A DNA stretch of 63,570 bases from the NCBI GenBank assembly GCA_028820845.1, contig JAPPII010000108.1:1-63570 (forward strand). Direction: 5' to 3'. The position numbers were made by a program, and so were the translations under genes. Shown piece after piece: positions 34,672 through 43,424 of the stretch (position 1 is its first letter; every line of letters starts with the position of its first letter). This DNA is from Candidatus Poribacteria bacterium. GTDB taxonomy: Bacteria > Poribacteria > WGA-4E > WGA-3G. Under the pieces are notes generated by a model. That model saw only the letters and a list, made by a program, of their open reading frames with translations. It searched no databases and was not told where the DNA came from.

Positions 34672-35013
34672 TTAAGATGCAAAATTTGCGAGTTCAGTGG
34701 AGAATAGAGGTGGGGCACGACTACGCGTGTTCGCGGGGAGCTCTAACGGAAGAAAAACGGTTTCATAAAGTGTGAATGTAGCAGCGAAAAGAAATGGAAA
34801 AATGAGTGTAAAGATTGTAACTTCAACACTGACATGCTGACTGTTAAAGAAACAAGCCGCACAGCCATCCTCACAATGGCCATGCGTATCGTGATCATGT
34901 GTTAGTGCAGTGACACTCAGCAGCATGACGTAGCAACATAAGCCTATCAGAATGTAGGTTTTCAGATGATGCCCTAATATTAGTGTGTTGCGGAAGGTCT
35001 TGCCATTTCTCAT
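34672..35013 (-). CDS. DUF2946-like small membrane protein
   Basis: The 113-residue protein has a hydrophobic N-terminal segment (about 22-38), a metal-binding-looking loop HDHDTHGHCEDGCAACFF (38-55) and a second hydrophobic segment (about 62-82). DUF2946-type proteins with H/C-rich loops are often found in metal-responsive operons. It is the first gene of the minus-strand run that continues to the His-rich lipoprotein, receptor, MerC-like and ZnuA-like genes. A promoter with an adjoining inverted repeat lies upstream (35079-35135). Exact function is unknown. Confidence 0.6.
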   Translation of the reverse strand: MRNGKTFRNTLILGHHLKTYILIGLCCYVMLLSVTALTHDHDTHGHCEDGCAACFFNSQHVSVEVTIFTLIFPFLFAATFTLYETVFLPLELPANTRSRAPPLFSTELANFAS

Positions 35014-35078
35014 AAACGAAACCTGATAATGAAGTTTATAAAGACCAAAACGAGAATTTAATTTTAATATTGCTTAAT

Positions 35079-35108
35079 AGTATATCACATCAGGATTATT
35101 TTTGTCAA
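35079..35108 (-). promoter_or_regulatory. Promoter of the zinc-uptake operon
   Basis: On the minus strand TTGACA (35108-35103), an 18-bp spacer and TATACT (35084-35079) form a good sigma-70 promoter, 66 bp from ATG 35013. Confidence 0.65.
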
Positions 35109-35109
35109 G

Positions 35110-35135
35110 TTTTTTATAGTAAAAACTATAAAAAA
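35110..35135. promoter_or_regulatory. Inverted repeat beside the zinc-operon promoter
   Basis: TTTTTTATAGT (35110-35120) and ACTATAAAAAA (35125-35135) are perfect 11-bp arms around AAAA. It begins 1 bp upstream of the -35 hexamer, where an activator or repressor could act. It lies between this operon and moeA, so it might affect both. Confidence 0.5.
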
Positions 35136-35199
35136 GATTTTTAGTTAAACGATCAAAAACCTTAAAACTAAATAGCCCTAAAAAGACGAAAAGATAGAC

Positions 35200-35228
35200 T
35201 TGCACTTATCAGTCTGATGCTTTATTAT
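35200..35228 (+). promoter_or_regulatory. Promoter of moeA
   Basis: TTGCAC (35200-35205), 17 bp, then TATTAT (35223-35228), 34 bp before ATG 35262. Confidence 0.5.
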
Positions 35229-35261
35229 ATTGGCAAAAGATCATACGAAGGAGAAAATTAT

Positions 35262-36464
35262 ATGCTCAGTGTTGAAGCTGCCCGTCAACAGATGCTCAAT
35301 ACGATTCCGGTTTTGCCGTCAGAAAGACGAGACATTCTGAACTGTACGGGTTATGTGCTGGCAGAAGGACTCAGTGCTGCTGAAAACATTCCGCCTTTTG
35401 ATAATTCGGCGATGGATGGGTATGCGGTGCGAGCAGCGGATGTCCAGAATGCATCCGAAAAAAATCCCGTGCTTCTTTCAGTTGTAGAAATGATCGCTGC
35501 AGGGCATGCCCCTACAAAACAGGTCGCCACAGGGCAAGCGGCGCGTATCATGACGGGTGCTATGATGCCTGAGGGTGCCGACGCTGTTGTCATGCAGGAA
35601 GTAACCCAACAAGAAGGTAACAAAGTCAAAATTTTTGAAGGCGTTGATGCGTCTGAAAACGTCCGTTTTACAGGCGAGAGCGTTAAGGCAGACGACTTGG
35701 TGATGGGAAAAGGGAAACACCTGCGTCCGCCCGAAGTTTCGATGCTCGCCTCTCTGAATCGCCCAGAGGTTACCGTCTATCGCAAACCCACCGTTGCGAT
35801 TGTTTCGACGGGTGATGAACTCCTGTTACTCGGTGAACCCCTTGAACCGGGAAAGATTCGAGAAAGCAACCGTTACGGTCTCTACGCACAAGTAGAGGAA
35901 GCGGGAGGCATACCGATTGATATGGGTATTGCCCCTGACAATGAAGCAGAAATAGAGCACATTTTTCGTGCCGCACTCGCCAAGGCGGATGCCCTCATCA
36001 CAAGTGGCGGTGTTTCGGTAGGGGAGCACGACTTTGTGAAAAGCGTCCTGGAAAGATTAGGTGAAGTTAACTTCTGGCGCGTCGCTATGAAACCGGGAAA
36101 ACCGCAGGCTTACGGCATCGCTGATGGGAAACCTATCTTCGGACTTCCCGGCAATCCGGTCTCTTCGCTCGTTGTGTTTGAACTCTTTGTGCGTCCGGCA
36201 CTTCTGAAAATGGCGGGTCATACAGATTTACTGCGTCCGACTTTCAAAGCGGTTCTCTCAGAAAGCATCACCAACAAAGATGGACGCGTTAACTACATGC
36301 GGGCAATTCTTAAAGAATCTGATGGACAATACATTGCTGAAACAACGGGACCCCAAGGGTCTGGTATCCTGCATTCACTTGTCTTGGCAAATGGTTTGAT
36401 TACGATTCCAGCCGGGGTAACGTTAGGTGCCGGTGAGACAGTGGATGCCCAATTTCTATTCTAA
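35262..36464 (+). CDS. moeA: Molybdopterin molybdenumtransferase
   Basis: MoeA inserts molybdate into adenylated molybdopterin. The 400-residue protein has ENIPPFDNSAMDGYAVRA at residues 43-60, the MPEGADAVVMQE segment, ITSGGVSVGEHDFVK and GLPGNPVSSLVVFELFVRP, covering all signature motifs. AAGGAG eight bases before ATG 35262 decides the start over the in-frame 35217 codon. The amidohydrolase gene begins 22 bp after its stop. Together with mobA it implies that the cell makes the guanylated molybdenum cofactor. Confidence 0.92.
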   Translation: MLSVEAARQQMLNTIPVLPSERRDILNCTGYVLAEGLSAAENIPPFDNSAMDGYAVRAADVQNASEKNPVLLSVVEMIAAGHAPTKQVATGQAARIMTGAMMPEGADAVVMQEVTQQEGNKVKIFEGVDASENVRFTGESVKADDLVMGKGKHLRPPEVSMLASLNRPEVTVYRKPTVAIVSTGDELLLLGEPLEPGKIRESNRYGLYAQVEEAGGIPIDMGIAPDNEAEIEHIFRAALAKADALITSGGVSVGEHDFVKSVLERLGEVNFWRVAMKPGKPQAYGIADGKPIFGLPGNPVSSLVVFELFVRPALLKMAGHTDLLRPTFKAVLSESITNKDGRVNYMRAILKESDGQYIAETTGPQGSGILHSLVLANGLITIPAGVTLGAGETVDAQFLF

Positions 36465-36486
36465 ATTGAGTGTTGAGGAACTCTCC

Positions 36487-37332
36487 ATGATTGTAGACAC
36501 ACATGTTCATGTTTGGGAAATCGATCCGCCTAAATATCCTGTTGGTCCGACGGCTCCGACTTGGAATTCGTATCCAGATGAACCCGGGACTGCTGATGAA
36601 CTCCTATCAGAGATGGATGTACACAGTGTGGATTGGACGGTCCTTGTTCAGACGAGTTGGTCTACCTGGGACAACGGATACATCGCTGATTCTGTGGCGC
36701 GTTTTCCAGATCGATTCATCGGACACGGCTTAATCGACCCACAAGATCCAAAAAACGCAGACCAGGTCCGGTATTGGATAAAAGAACGGGGTTTGGTAGG
36801 TTTCCGTTTCCATCCGATGTATTATCCGGATGAAAAGATACTGCTGACTGAACAGAACAGACCGATGTGGGAAGAGATCGCCGCGCTGGACGCGGCTATC
36901 CAATTCCATCTACGCGCTGAGTTTGCGGATCAGGTCGCGGTTATCGCCCAACAGTATCCGCATCTCACACTCATCCTTGATCACATGGGATATCCACAGG
37001 TGGATGCTGATGAAGCCGCTTTCCAACCGATTGTGGACCTCGCCCAATACGATAATATTTATTTTAAATTATCGGATGTCGCTGGACGCTCTCACGAGGA
37101 TTTTCCTTATACAGATGTCCATCCGTTTATTGAGAAATTGCTTTCGGCTTTCGGTGCGTCACGGACGGTCTGGGGAACAGGGTACCCGGGACACCATAGA
37201 CAAAAGCACAACTGGCCGTCTTTAGCGCAGGAACTTCGCCTCATCAGAAAAGGGATCCCGTTTTTAACATCAGATGACAAGGATCGGATTCTGGGCGGCA
37301 CAGCTGCACAGATTTGGAACCTGACAACATGA
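36487..37332 (+). CDS. Amidohydrolase (COG3618, TIM-barrel)
   Basis: The 281-residue protein belongs to the metal-dependent hydrolases related to 2-pyrone-4,6-dicarboxylate lactonase and ACMS decarboxylase. Motifs are VDTHVHVWEID at the N-terminus (HxH metal ligands), GFRFHPMYY, LILDHMGYPQ and the C-terminal WGTGYPG, where the usual catalytic Asp of W-G-(S/T)-D-(Y/W)-P is replaced by Gly. That change may reduce or alter activity. GAGG lies eight bases before ATG 36487. ATGA overlap with the next gene indicates translational coupling. Confidence 0.8.
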   Translation: MIVDTHVHVWEIDPPKYPVGPTAPTWNSYPDEPGTADELLSEMDVHSVDWTVLVQTSWSTWDNGYIADSVARFPDRFIGHGLIDPQDPKNADQVRYWIKERGLVGFRFHPMYYPDEKILLTEQNRPMWEEIAALDAAIQFHLRAEFADQVAVIAQQYPHLTLILDHMGYPQVDADEAAFQPIVDLAQYDNIYFKLSDVAGRSHEDFPYTDVHPFIEKLLSAFGASRTVWGTGYPGHHRQKHNWPSLAQELRLIRKGIPFLTSDDKDRILGGTAAQIWNLTT

Positions 37333-38051
37333 CAACAATTCATAAGTGTTGGGGAGAGATGGCTTACTCTGATTCAGATAACGCGGGTCAGCCACTACTT
37401 TTCTTACACGGCACTGGGTGCGATTTATCGGATTGGGCAGCGGTGATTAAAGGATTACCTCCGCACTTACGTTGCATTGCTCTCAATTTCCGTGGACATG
37501 GACAGAGTGCTGTACCTACGCAACCTTTCACATTAGCCGATCTCGCTGACGATGTTGGACATTTGATAGACTATTTGGAACTTCAAAGATTAGTGATTGT
37601 TGGGCACAGTCTCGGTGGGATGGTAGCGATGGAAGTTGCCAAACACTCACCATGTGTTGCTGGATTGGTTTTGTTGGAAGGCTGGACAAGTCTCTCTTCT
37701 GCGGGTAGTACTTTCGACGCTGGACGCTTTTACGGTTCACTGCCCCAAACCGCGATCGCGCAAATTCAGTGGAAATCTGAAGAGACGCGAAGTCGTTTTA
37801 AGTCTGAGGTTTGGGATAGTTTTTGGGAATCGGTAAAAGAATTCGATGGCTATGCCTACCTTGGGCAGGCACGGATCCCCATCTATGAAGTCTTTGGGAG
37901 TATGGGACGGAATGATGCGACTGCACAGCAGCTGCGTATTCCGCCCAACTCGAACATTCAATGGGTTTGGATTCCAAATACTGGGCATTACCTACCGCAT
38001 GAATGCCCAGATGAAATCAGTAAAGTCATAGGAACGTTCCCTATGCCGTAG
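37329..38051 (+). CDS. Alpha/beta-fold hydrolase
   Basis: The 240-residue protein has the alpha/beta-hydrolase layout: oxyanion-hole LFLHGTGCDLSDW, FRGHGQS, the nucleophile elbow VGHSLGG with Ser near residue 95, and a closing PNTGHYLPHE with the catalytic His. A lid-like insertion (FDAGRFYGSLPQ onward) follows strand 6. Substrate is unknown. ATG 37329 overlaps the amidohydrolase stop (ATGA), so the two probably act in one pathway. The gene converges on the rhodanese gene, 3 bp apart. Confidence 0.8.
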   Translation: MTTIHKCWGEMAYSDSDNAGQPLLFLHGTGCDLSDWAAVIKGLPPHLRCIALNFRGHGQSAVPTQPFTLADLADDVGHLIDYLELQRLVIVGHSLGGMVAMEVAKHSPCVAGLVLLEGWTSLSSAGSTFDAGRFYGSLPQTAIAQIQWKSEETRSRFKSEVWDSFWESVKEFDGYAYLGQARIPIYEVFGSMGRNDATAQQLRIPPNSNIQWVWIPNTGHYLPHECPDEISKVIGTFPMP

Positions 38052-38054
38052 CTT

Positions 38055-38891
38055 TTAAGCCTGAGGAATTTCGACCGGCAAATCCAGCCGGTCACCCCAC
38101 TCTTTCCATGAACCTATGTAGTTGCTGACTTTCGGGTATCCTAAAAGCCGCAATGCTAAATAGGCTTGGGAAGAGCGGTATCCGCCCTGTCAGTAGCACA
38201 TTACCTGTTTGTCGGGTGTAATACCAACCGCTTCATACATTTGCTGGAGTTCATCGGCAGGTTTGAAAGCCCCGGCTTCGTCAAGATTATCGAGCCATTC
38301 AATGTGAATAGAGCCGGGGATGGCACCTGCACGCTCTGCACGGGCAACCCTACCGTAATGTTCATCATCTGTGCGCGTATCTAAACGGATAAAGTCGTCT
38401 CGACTGAGTAGCACACGGATGACATCGGCATCCATGTGTATGTCGTGTTGGGGATTTATCGGGAAAGGTGGCACCTCTGGCGGTTCAACCCCTGTTGTAC
38501 TCACAGGTCCATCCGCTGTGAGCCATGCTTTAAACCCGCCATCTAACAAACGGGTTTCCGGATGTCCTAAATACTCACAAAACCAAAATCCCCGTGAGGC
38601 ACGCGTGCCAGAGATGTCCTCATACCAGACAATCGGTTTACTCGGATCAAGTCCGCGTTGCTGAAACAGATACGCTATCATCCACATAAAGGTATCAAAA
38701 GTCTCTTTGCTGGTATCAATAAGGCTTAAACCGAATAGATCCAAATGAAGTGCGCCGGGAATATGTCCACGCATATATTCATAAGTCGGTCGTGTATCAA
38801 CGATGCAGTAGGTGTCATCGTCGAGGGTGCCTTTCAATTCGTCAGCAGAGATAACCAATTGTGGATTTACATAGCCTTTGTAATCATCCAT
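38055..38891 (-). CDS. Two-domain rhodanese (sulfurtransferase) with in-frame TGA as selenocysteine
   Basis: The protein is 278 residues if TGA 38192-38190 is read as Sec234. Residues 10-125 form an N-terminal rhodanese domain without active cysteine ([11 protein letters not shown]). Residues 150-270 form the catalytic domain: [23 protein letters not shown], then QVMCY, the [22 protein letters not shown] and [15 protein letters not shown]. The TGA stands exactly where the catalytic Cys of the CxGGxR loop belongs, and the downstream frame keeps family sequence to TAA 38055. Thiosulfate or mercaptopyruvate is the likely sulfur donor. AAGGAG precedes ATG 38891. A conventional caller would stop at 38190. 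Alternatives are a nonsense mutation or a sequencing error. Confidence 0.75.
38146..38189 (-). promoter_or_regulatory. Candidate SECIS region downstream of the TGA
   Basis: Directly after the TGA, GGCGG-AUA-CCGCU can fold into a tight stem. A second possible stem-loop has an AGC/GCU stem with an AUUGCG loop about 36-41 nt after the TGA. Bacterial SECIS elements lie at this kind of distance and need a loop G. Neither fold is conclusive by eye. Confidence 0.3.
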
Positions 38892-38947
38892 TTTAACTCC
38901 TTCTGTAATTATGGTGGATCTTAAGAATTATTTCGACACTTGGTATC

Positions 38948-38969
38948 GGCGAGGTTAGGAAACCTCGCC
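38948..38969. repeat. Palindromic repeat, GGCGAGGTT family
   Basis: GGCGAGGTT (38948-38956) and AACCTCGCC (38961-38969) are perfect arms around four bases. The same arms occur at 44308/44425, and a related pair at 59322-59342. Confidence 0.6.
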
Positions 38970-39025
38970 TACCGCGGTTATAGGTTTTACTAACTATAGG
39001 ATGCCGTCGGCGTGCGTCGGTTTCG

Positions 39026-40405
39026 CTACGCCTCTTTCGGCACTTGTCTATTAACAAGTTTTATTGTTTTCCATCTTCCGGTCCGATACCAGAGCCACAT
39101 CACCATGCCTTGAACGACATTTGAGAGGGCAATCCCCAACCAAACGCCGTTGAGTCCAATGAAATGCGACAGTAGAATCACCAGCCCTAAACCGACACCT
39201 ACCTGTGAAGCGAGGGTAATGACCATCGGAGAGAGTGTATCCCCAGCACCGTTGAGTGCTCTACCTAAAATAAGCGAAAAAGCGATAAATCCAAACGTTG
39301 GGGATAGAAACTGCAGGTAAACAGCACCTATTTCGACGACCACAGGGTCGTTAGGCGCGAAAATCCGAATGAACATCTGCGGGAAAACGAGGAAAACTGC
39401 CCCAATGACTGCCATGAGCGCAGCCCCTAAAAGGTTCGCAATCCGTGTCGATCTTTCGGCGCGTTCCATCTGATTCGCGCCTAAATTCTGTCCGACCAAT
39501 GGGGAAACGGAGTTTGCGATACCGAAACCGGGATTCATGACCAAAATCCGAAGCCGCATGCAAATTGTATATGCAGCGACGATATCCTTACCGTAGGGCC
39601 CAATTACCCATAAGAAACCGAGTCTCGATAAATGTCGCCAGAACCCTTGCATAGAACTGTAAACACCGAGTCGTAAGATGTCAAGCATTTGAGCGAAGTC
39701 TATCCGAAACTGAACTCGCCGTAGTGAAACCGGGGCGCGGTCCGTCCAACACAGATAGAGTAGCACAACCGCCCCCACACCCCGTCCGATGAGGGTTGCG
39801 TACGCTGATCCAGCAACCCCGAGCTTCGGGAAACCCCATAAGCCGAAAATCAGCAACGGATCAAGTACAATGTTAATCAGTGTTGAAAACACCAACACGA
39901 CCATTGGCGTGAAAGAATCACCACCAGAGCGAAAAATAGAACCGAGTGCCATCGACACAAACATCGTACTGATACCCAAGAGTGTGATACGCATGTAAGT
40001 CGTGCCGAGGCGTAACACCTCTGGATCCACCATTCGGACAGCAAGCAGACCATACTCGGCTAACGGATAACCGATCAGCGTAACACCAACAGAGAAGAAA
40101 ACGGCTAACAGAATTGCCTGCATCGCGATATGCTCTGCTTGTGCGAGATCGCGAGCACCGAGATACTGCGCCACCATAATCCCAGCACCTGTGGAGATAC
40201 CGAGTGTAAAAACCCCGATTAATCGGAGTAAATTCCCACTCACACCGACAGCTGCGATTGCCCCTGGACCCAACCTTCCGACGAAAATCATATCAACGAT
40301 GTTGAAGGCATCTTGGAGAATGTAGCTGAATATTATCGGTACAGAGAGCCGTAGAAGGTGTCTAAAAATACTTCCACGGGTCAAATCGCCCCGTGCTTTT
40401 CTCAT
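39026..40405 (-). CDS. MATE-family efflux transporter
   Basis: The 459-residue protein has twelve predicted membrane helices in two related halves (RHLLRLSVPIIFSYILQDAFNIVDMIFVGRLG split at residues 15-46; and the second half beginning near residue 240 with DILRLGVYSSMQGF). The GNLLRLIGVFTLGISTGAGIMVAQYLGA region and the QNLGANQMERAER loop are typical. It would export drugs or cationic metabolites using a sodium or proton gradient. Length is normal. It is a single gene with no clear ribosome-binding site; the rhodanese gene lies downstream after a palindromic repeat. Confidence 0.88.
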   Translation of the reverse strand: MRKARGDLTRGSIFRHLLRLSVPIIFSYILQDAFNIVDMIFVGRLGPGAIAAVGVSGNLLRLIGVFTLGISTGAGIMVAQYLGARDLAQAEHIAMQAILLAVFFSVGVTLIGYPLAEYGLLAVRMVDPEVLRLGTTYMRITLLGISTMFVSMALGSIFRSGGDSFTPMVVLVFSTLINIVLDPLLIFGLWGFPKLGVAGSAYATLIGRGVGAVVLLYLCWTDRAPVSLRRVQFRIDFAQMLDILRLGVYSSMQGFWRHLSRLGFLWVIGPYGKDIVAAYTICMRLRILVMNPGFGIANSVSPLVGQNLGANQMERAERSTRIANLLGAALMAVIGAVFLVFPQMFIRIFAPNDPVVVEIGAVYLQFLSPTFGFIAFSLILGRALNGAGDTLSPMVITLASQVGVGLGLVILLSHFIGLNGVWLGIALSNVVQGMVMWLWYRTGRWKTIKLVNRQVPKEA

Positions 40406-40628
40406 ATTTTTTGTATTTGGGTTCCTACTTAGAGCTGCTTAGCTGCTCCACTGAATTGCAATATCTGACAAGAATGTTCTGGTATCAGACTTACGGATTC
40501 TGTACAAGCCAAGTCCATATTATCAGAATTCCGTTCAGCCGTCAAGACGAAAATCTGGGTTTCCGGCGTATTGTGTATCTCTGAACCAGAAAAACGCTTA
40601 AGGACGCTTTATTAGAAAACGTTTTTCT

Positions 40629-40658
40629 TTGACAGTATAATTAAAAACTTGTTATACT
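40629..40658 (+). promoter_or_regulatory. Promoter of the second LamG gene
   Basis: TTGACA (40629-40634), 18 bp, then TATACT (40653-40658), 29 bp before ATG 40688. AAGGAG precedes the start codon. Confidence 0.65.
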
Positions 40659-40687
40659 ATTTTTAAACTTTTCAAGGAGTCAGAAAC

Positions 40688-41476
40688 ATGAAAAATATAA
40701 CATTGACTTACAAGTTTTCCCTTTACGGGATCATGTGTCTTTTCATAGCAGTCTCTATGCTATTCACGCTATCCGTCTCCGCGAATCTTACAGATGGGTT
40801 GATCCTACATCATACGTATGATGAGGGACAAGGCACACTCGCTGCGGACGCGAGTGGCAACGGTCACGATGGTGAAATTACGAATCCTGATTGGGATTCT
40901 GGAAAATTCGGTGGTGCCCTTCGCTTTGGCGGTGAAGGCAGCGATGCGTATGTTACGGTCGAGAGCACAGATGCATTGAACGTGAACGAATGTTCGTTCA
41001 TGGCGTGGATTAACGCCGATCATTGGGACGGCACACGCCAGATTGTCGGTAAATCCGTTCACGGTGGTTGCGCGGGTCGAACACAATACGGTCTATTCAG
41101 CGAGGGTGGTGTCTTTAAACTTCGCTTTGAGACAGATGGCGGCAGAGCCGACATCACAACCGATCTCCCCGCGACAGAAGAGTGGGTTAACGTCGCTTTT
41201 ACCAACGACGGTGAAACCGCAATGATTTATATTAACGCTGAAGCAGTTGTGGACGGCGAAGTGCCGGGTGCGTTGAATGCTAACGACGATCCGTGGCGCA
41301 TCGGACAGGATTGTGAACGTCTCAACTATGTCTTCGCGGGCTTGATAGACGAGGTTCGTCTCTGGAACCGTGCTTTGAGTGCCGACGAAATTGGCGGTGC
41401 ACAAGGTTTGCTGACCCCTGTCGATCCGCTTGCGAAATTAACGACGACTTGGGGTAACATCAAAACCAATCGCTAA
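40688..41476 (+). CDS. Secreted LamG-domain protein (second of three)
   Basis: The 262-residue protein has a signal peptide ending about residue 37 (LSVSAN). One LamG/concanavalin-like domain follows: LILHHTYDEGQG, GGALRFGGEGSDAYVTV, FMAWINADHWDGTRQIVGK, GLIDEVRLWNRALSADEI. It is about two-thirds identical to the paralogue at 43489 across the domain, so the two arose by duplication. It ends in KLTTTWGNIKTNR, matching the tails of the other two LamG proteins. The AAA+ ATPase gene lies between the paralogues. The binding target is unknown. Confidence 0.8.
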   Translation: MKNITLTYKFSLYGIMCLFIAVSMLFTLSVSANLTDGLILHHTYDEGQGTLAADASGNGHDGEITNPDWDSGKFGGALRFGGEGSDAYVTVESTDALNVNECSFMAWINADHWDGTRQIVGKSVHGGCAGRTQYGLFSEGGVFKLRFETDGGRADITTDLPATEEWVNVAFTNDGETAMIYINAEAVVDGEVPGALNANDDPWRIGQDCERLNYVFAGLIDEVRLWNRALSADEIGGAQGLLTPVDPLAKLTTTWGNIKTNR

Positions 41477-41577
41477 AATAAATAATCTGGGCGCGCTTGC
41501 CACGCGCGCCCCCTTTCCTGTATCTCGCCTGCTCTACACCTACCAGAAAAAATGAACATCTCATATTGGAGAAGGAA

Positions 41578-43392
41578 ATGTTTTGGGAACAGGTAAAAAG
41601 ACATTACAACGCGGGTTCGGCACACGAATTTCTGCTCCATTTTAATGTACAGGACCTCCTGTACGACGATGTTTACGGTTACTTGCCTGCCCTCGACTAC
41701 CTCATGGAACAGCTCAATGCATTAGGCTGTGACCTCGTTGTCGGCTATAATACATCACAAGGCGTTATTTGGCCGAATATCGGGCGGCGGCGAAATATGC
41801 AGAAGATGCTAAAACTAATTCCCACAGCGCAAGACGAGGAACCAGAGACTGAGCGTCCGAGAATCAATGCCAATTTGGCAATCGATAAACCACATGAAGA
41901 TCCGTTTATAAACACCGATCCGGAGCCGTCAGAGGAGTTACAACGGCAACTGAACAACCTTTTACAACAGGGTAGAGCGAAAGTTGGGTTGGTTATCAAT
42001 TCTCTGGAACATCTGGCACCTAACGACCCGTCCTTGAGCAGCGGTGGTCATTATGATTTGCAACGTTTCTTCAGTCGAATTCAAAATTGGGCTTCCGACT
42101 TAGAGATACGAAGACGTAGACACATTATTCTGCTCCTGACCCAAAACACTTATGATGTCCATCCGAGTCTCACCGTCAACCCAGAGATTCCAGTCATAGA
42201 AATTCCGTTCCCAGATTACGATCAACGACGGCACTTTATTGACCATCTGCGTGCAATTTCAGATGATGACTCACAGATGCGTGAAACGCTCGGCGATGAC
42301 AGCGATCGAGAGGTTTTGGCACACGAGACGATAGGTCTCAATCTCTTCGGCGTTCACGACGTTATTCGACAGGCAGAATCCGCAGCACAGAAAGCCGGTG
42401 GTGAACCGCTTGTGAGATACCGGCGTGAGAGCATCAGAACTTTCAGTCATGGTGTTCTCGAGCTTGGCGATCCACAGAGAAACTCTTCTGCAGATGGTTG
42501 GTATGTGATGTGGACAATCCGGGATATTGCGGAGGGAATGAAAAACCGAGACCTTCGGCGCGTGCCGCGGGGTGTCCTTTTCCTCGGTCCACCGGGAACC
42601 AGCAAGATTTACGCGGCGCAACTGCTCGCTGGCGAAGCAAACATGACGTTTGTCCAACTCCGCTACGCCAGTCAAGTAGGCGAAGTGACAATCAACATCA
42701 ACGAAAACGGGAACTCTTATGAGCGAAATCTGAACGCTGCTATCAGTTTCATCCGCGGCATTTCACCCGCTGTTGTCTTCATTGACGAAATTGAGCAGGC
42801 ACCGCCACATACGAGTATGCATCCAGAGGAACGACAACCGTTTCCACAAAGCCTCGTGAATGCTATCAGTGACGCGTCGTTGCACGGTAGAGTGATATGG
42901 GTTGGCGCATCGCACCGTCCGGACCTGATGCCGCAGATATTTCGTCAGTACGGCGTTTTTGACACTAAATTCGTTATGCTACCCCCCATCGCTGAAGGCA
43001 GAGTGGAAATTTTAAGGATATTTTGCCAAGATCAAACTGAAGACGGAATTAACTTCCGCGGACTCGTTGGCGGTCCAGATACAGATGGATTGACTTGGCG
43101 AGATCTCTTTCTGATTGTCCAACGCGCAAATAACATGGCGAAACATCATCAACGCGAGCACCTAACAGAAGCCGATCTCCGTCAAGCCTTAGAAGATTTC
43201 ATACCGGCATATTCACCAGAGATGCAGCTGTTCATGGGGTTATTGGCATTGCGAGAAGCGAATTCTCGGAGGATGATTCCTGAAGCCCTACTGCCGGTTT
43301 ACCAAGAATTTGTGGAGGGAAATCGGATTGATAAAACAGGCATTAATAGACGTTTGATGGAACTGAGCGATCAGTTGGGTCTGAACGTTTGA
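41578..43392 (+). CDS. AAA+ ATPase of Ycf46-like type with altered P-loop
   Basis: The 604-residue protein has an N-terminal degenerate AAA-like half (GLVINSLEHLAPND, HIILLLTQNTYDV, IPVIEIPFPD) and a C-terminal AAA+ module: GVLFLGPPGTSKIYAAQLLAG as Walker A, AVVFIDEIEQ as Walker B, WVGASHRPDLM as the sensor-1 region and a helical lid to the end. The P-loop reads GTSKI instead of GTGKT/S; the lysine is kept but the magnesium-binding Thr/Ser is Ile, so nucleotide hydrolysis may be reduced. The two-part layout recalls Ycf46. GGAG before ATG 41578 fixes the start. It lies between two LamG paralogues on the same strand; its substrate is unknown. Confidence 0.75.
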   Translation: MFWEQVKRHYNAGSAHEFLLHFNVQDLLYDDVYGYLPALDYLMEQLNALGCDLVVGYNTSQGVIWPNIGRRRNMQKMLKLIPTAQDEEPETERPRINANLAIDKPHEDPFINTDPEPSEELQRQLNNLLQQGRAKVGLVINSLEHLAPNDPSLSSGGHYDLQRFFSRIQNWASDLEIRRRRHIILLLTQNTYDVHPSLTVNPEIPVIEIPFPDYDQRRHFIDHLRAISDDDSQMRETLGDDSDREVLAHETIGLNLFGVHDVIRQAESAAQKAGGEPLVRYRRESIRTFSHGVLELGDPQRNSSADGWYVMWTIRDIAEGMKNRDLRRVPRGVLFLGPPGTSKIYAAQLLAGEANMTFVQLRYASQVGEVTININENGNSYERNLNAAISFIRGISPAVVFIDEIEQAPPHTSMHPEERQPFPQSLVNAISDASLHGRVIWVGASHRPDLMPQIFRQYGVFDTKFVMLPPIAEGRVEILRIFCQDQTEDGINFRGLVGGPDTDGLTWRDLFLIVQRANNMAKHHQREHLTEADLRQALEDFIPAYSPEMQLFMGLLALREANSRRMIPEALLPVYQEFVEGNRIDKTGINRRLMELSDQLGLNV

Positions 43393-43424
43393 TTTATAGC
43401 GTCCTAAATACACGCTATTTTCTC

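Noticed and set aside
38190-38192. TGA as the true stop of the rhodanese gene
   Set aside because: The protein would lose its active-site loop, while family sequence continues in frame for 44 codons.
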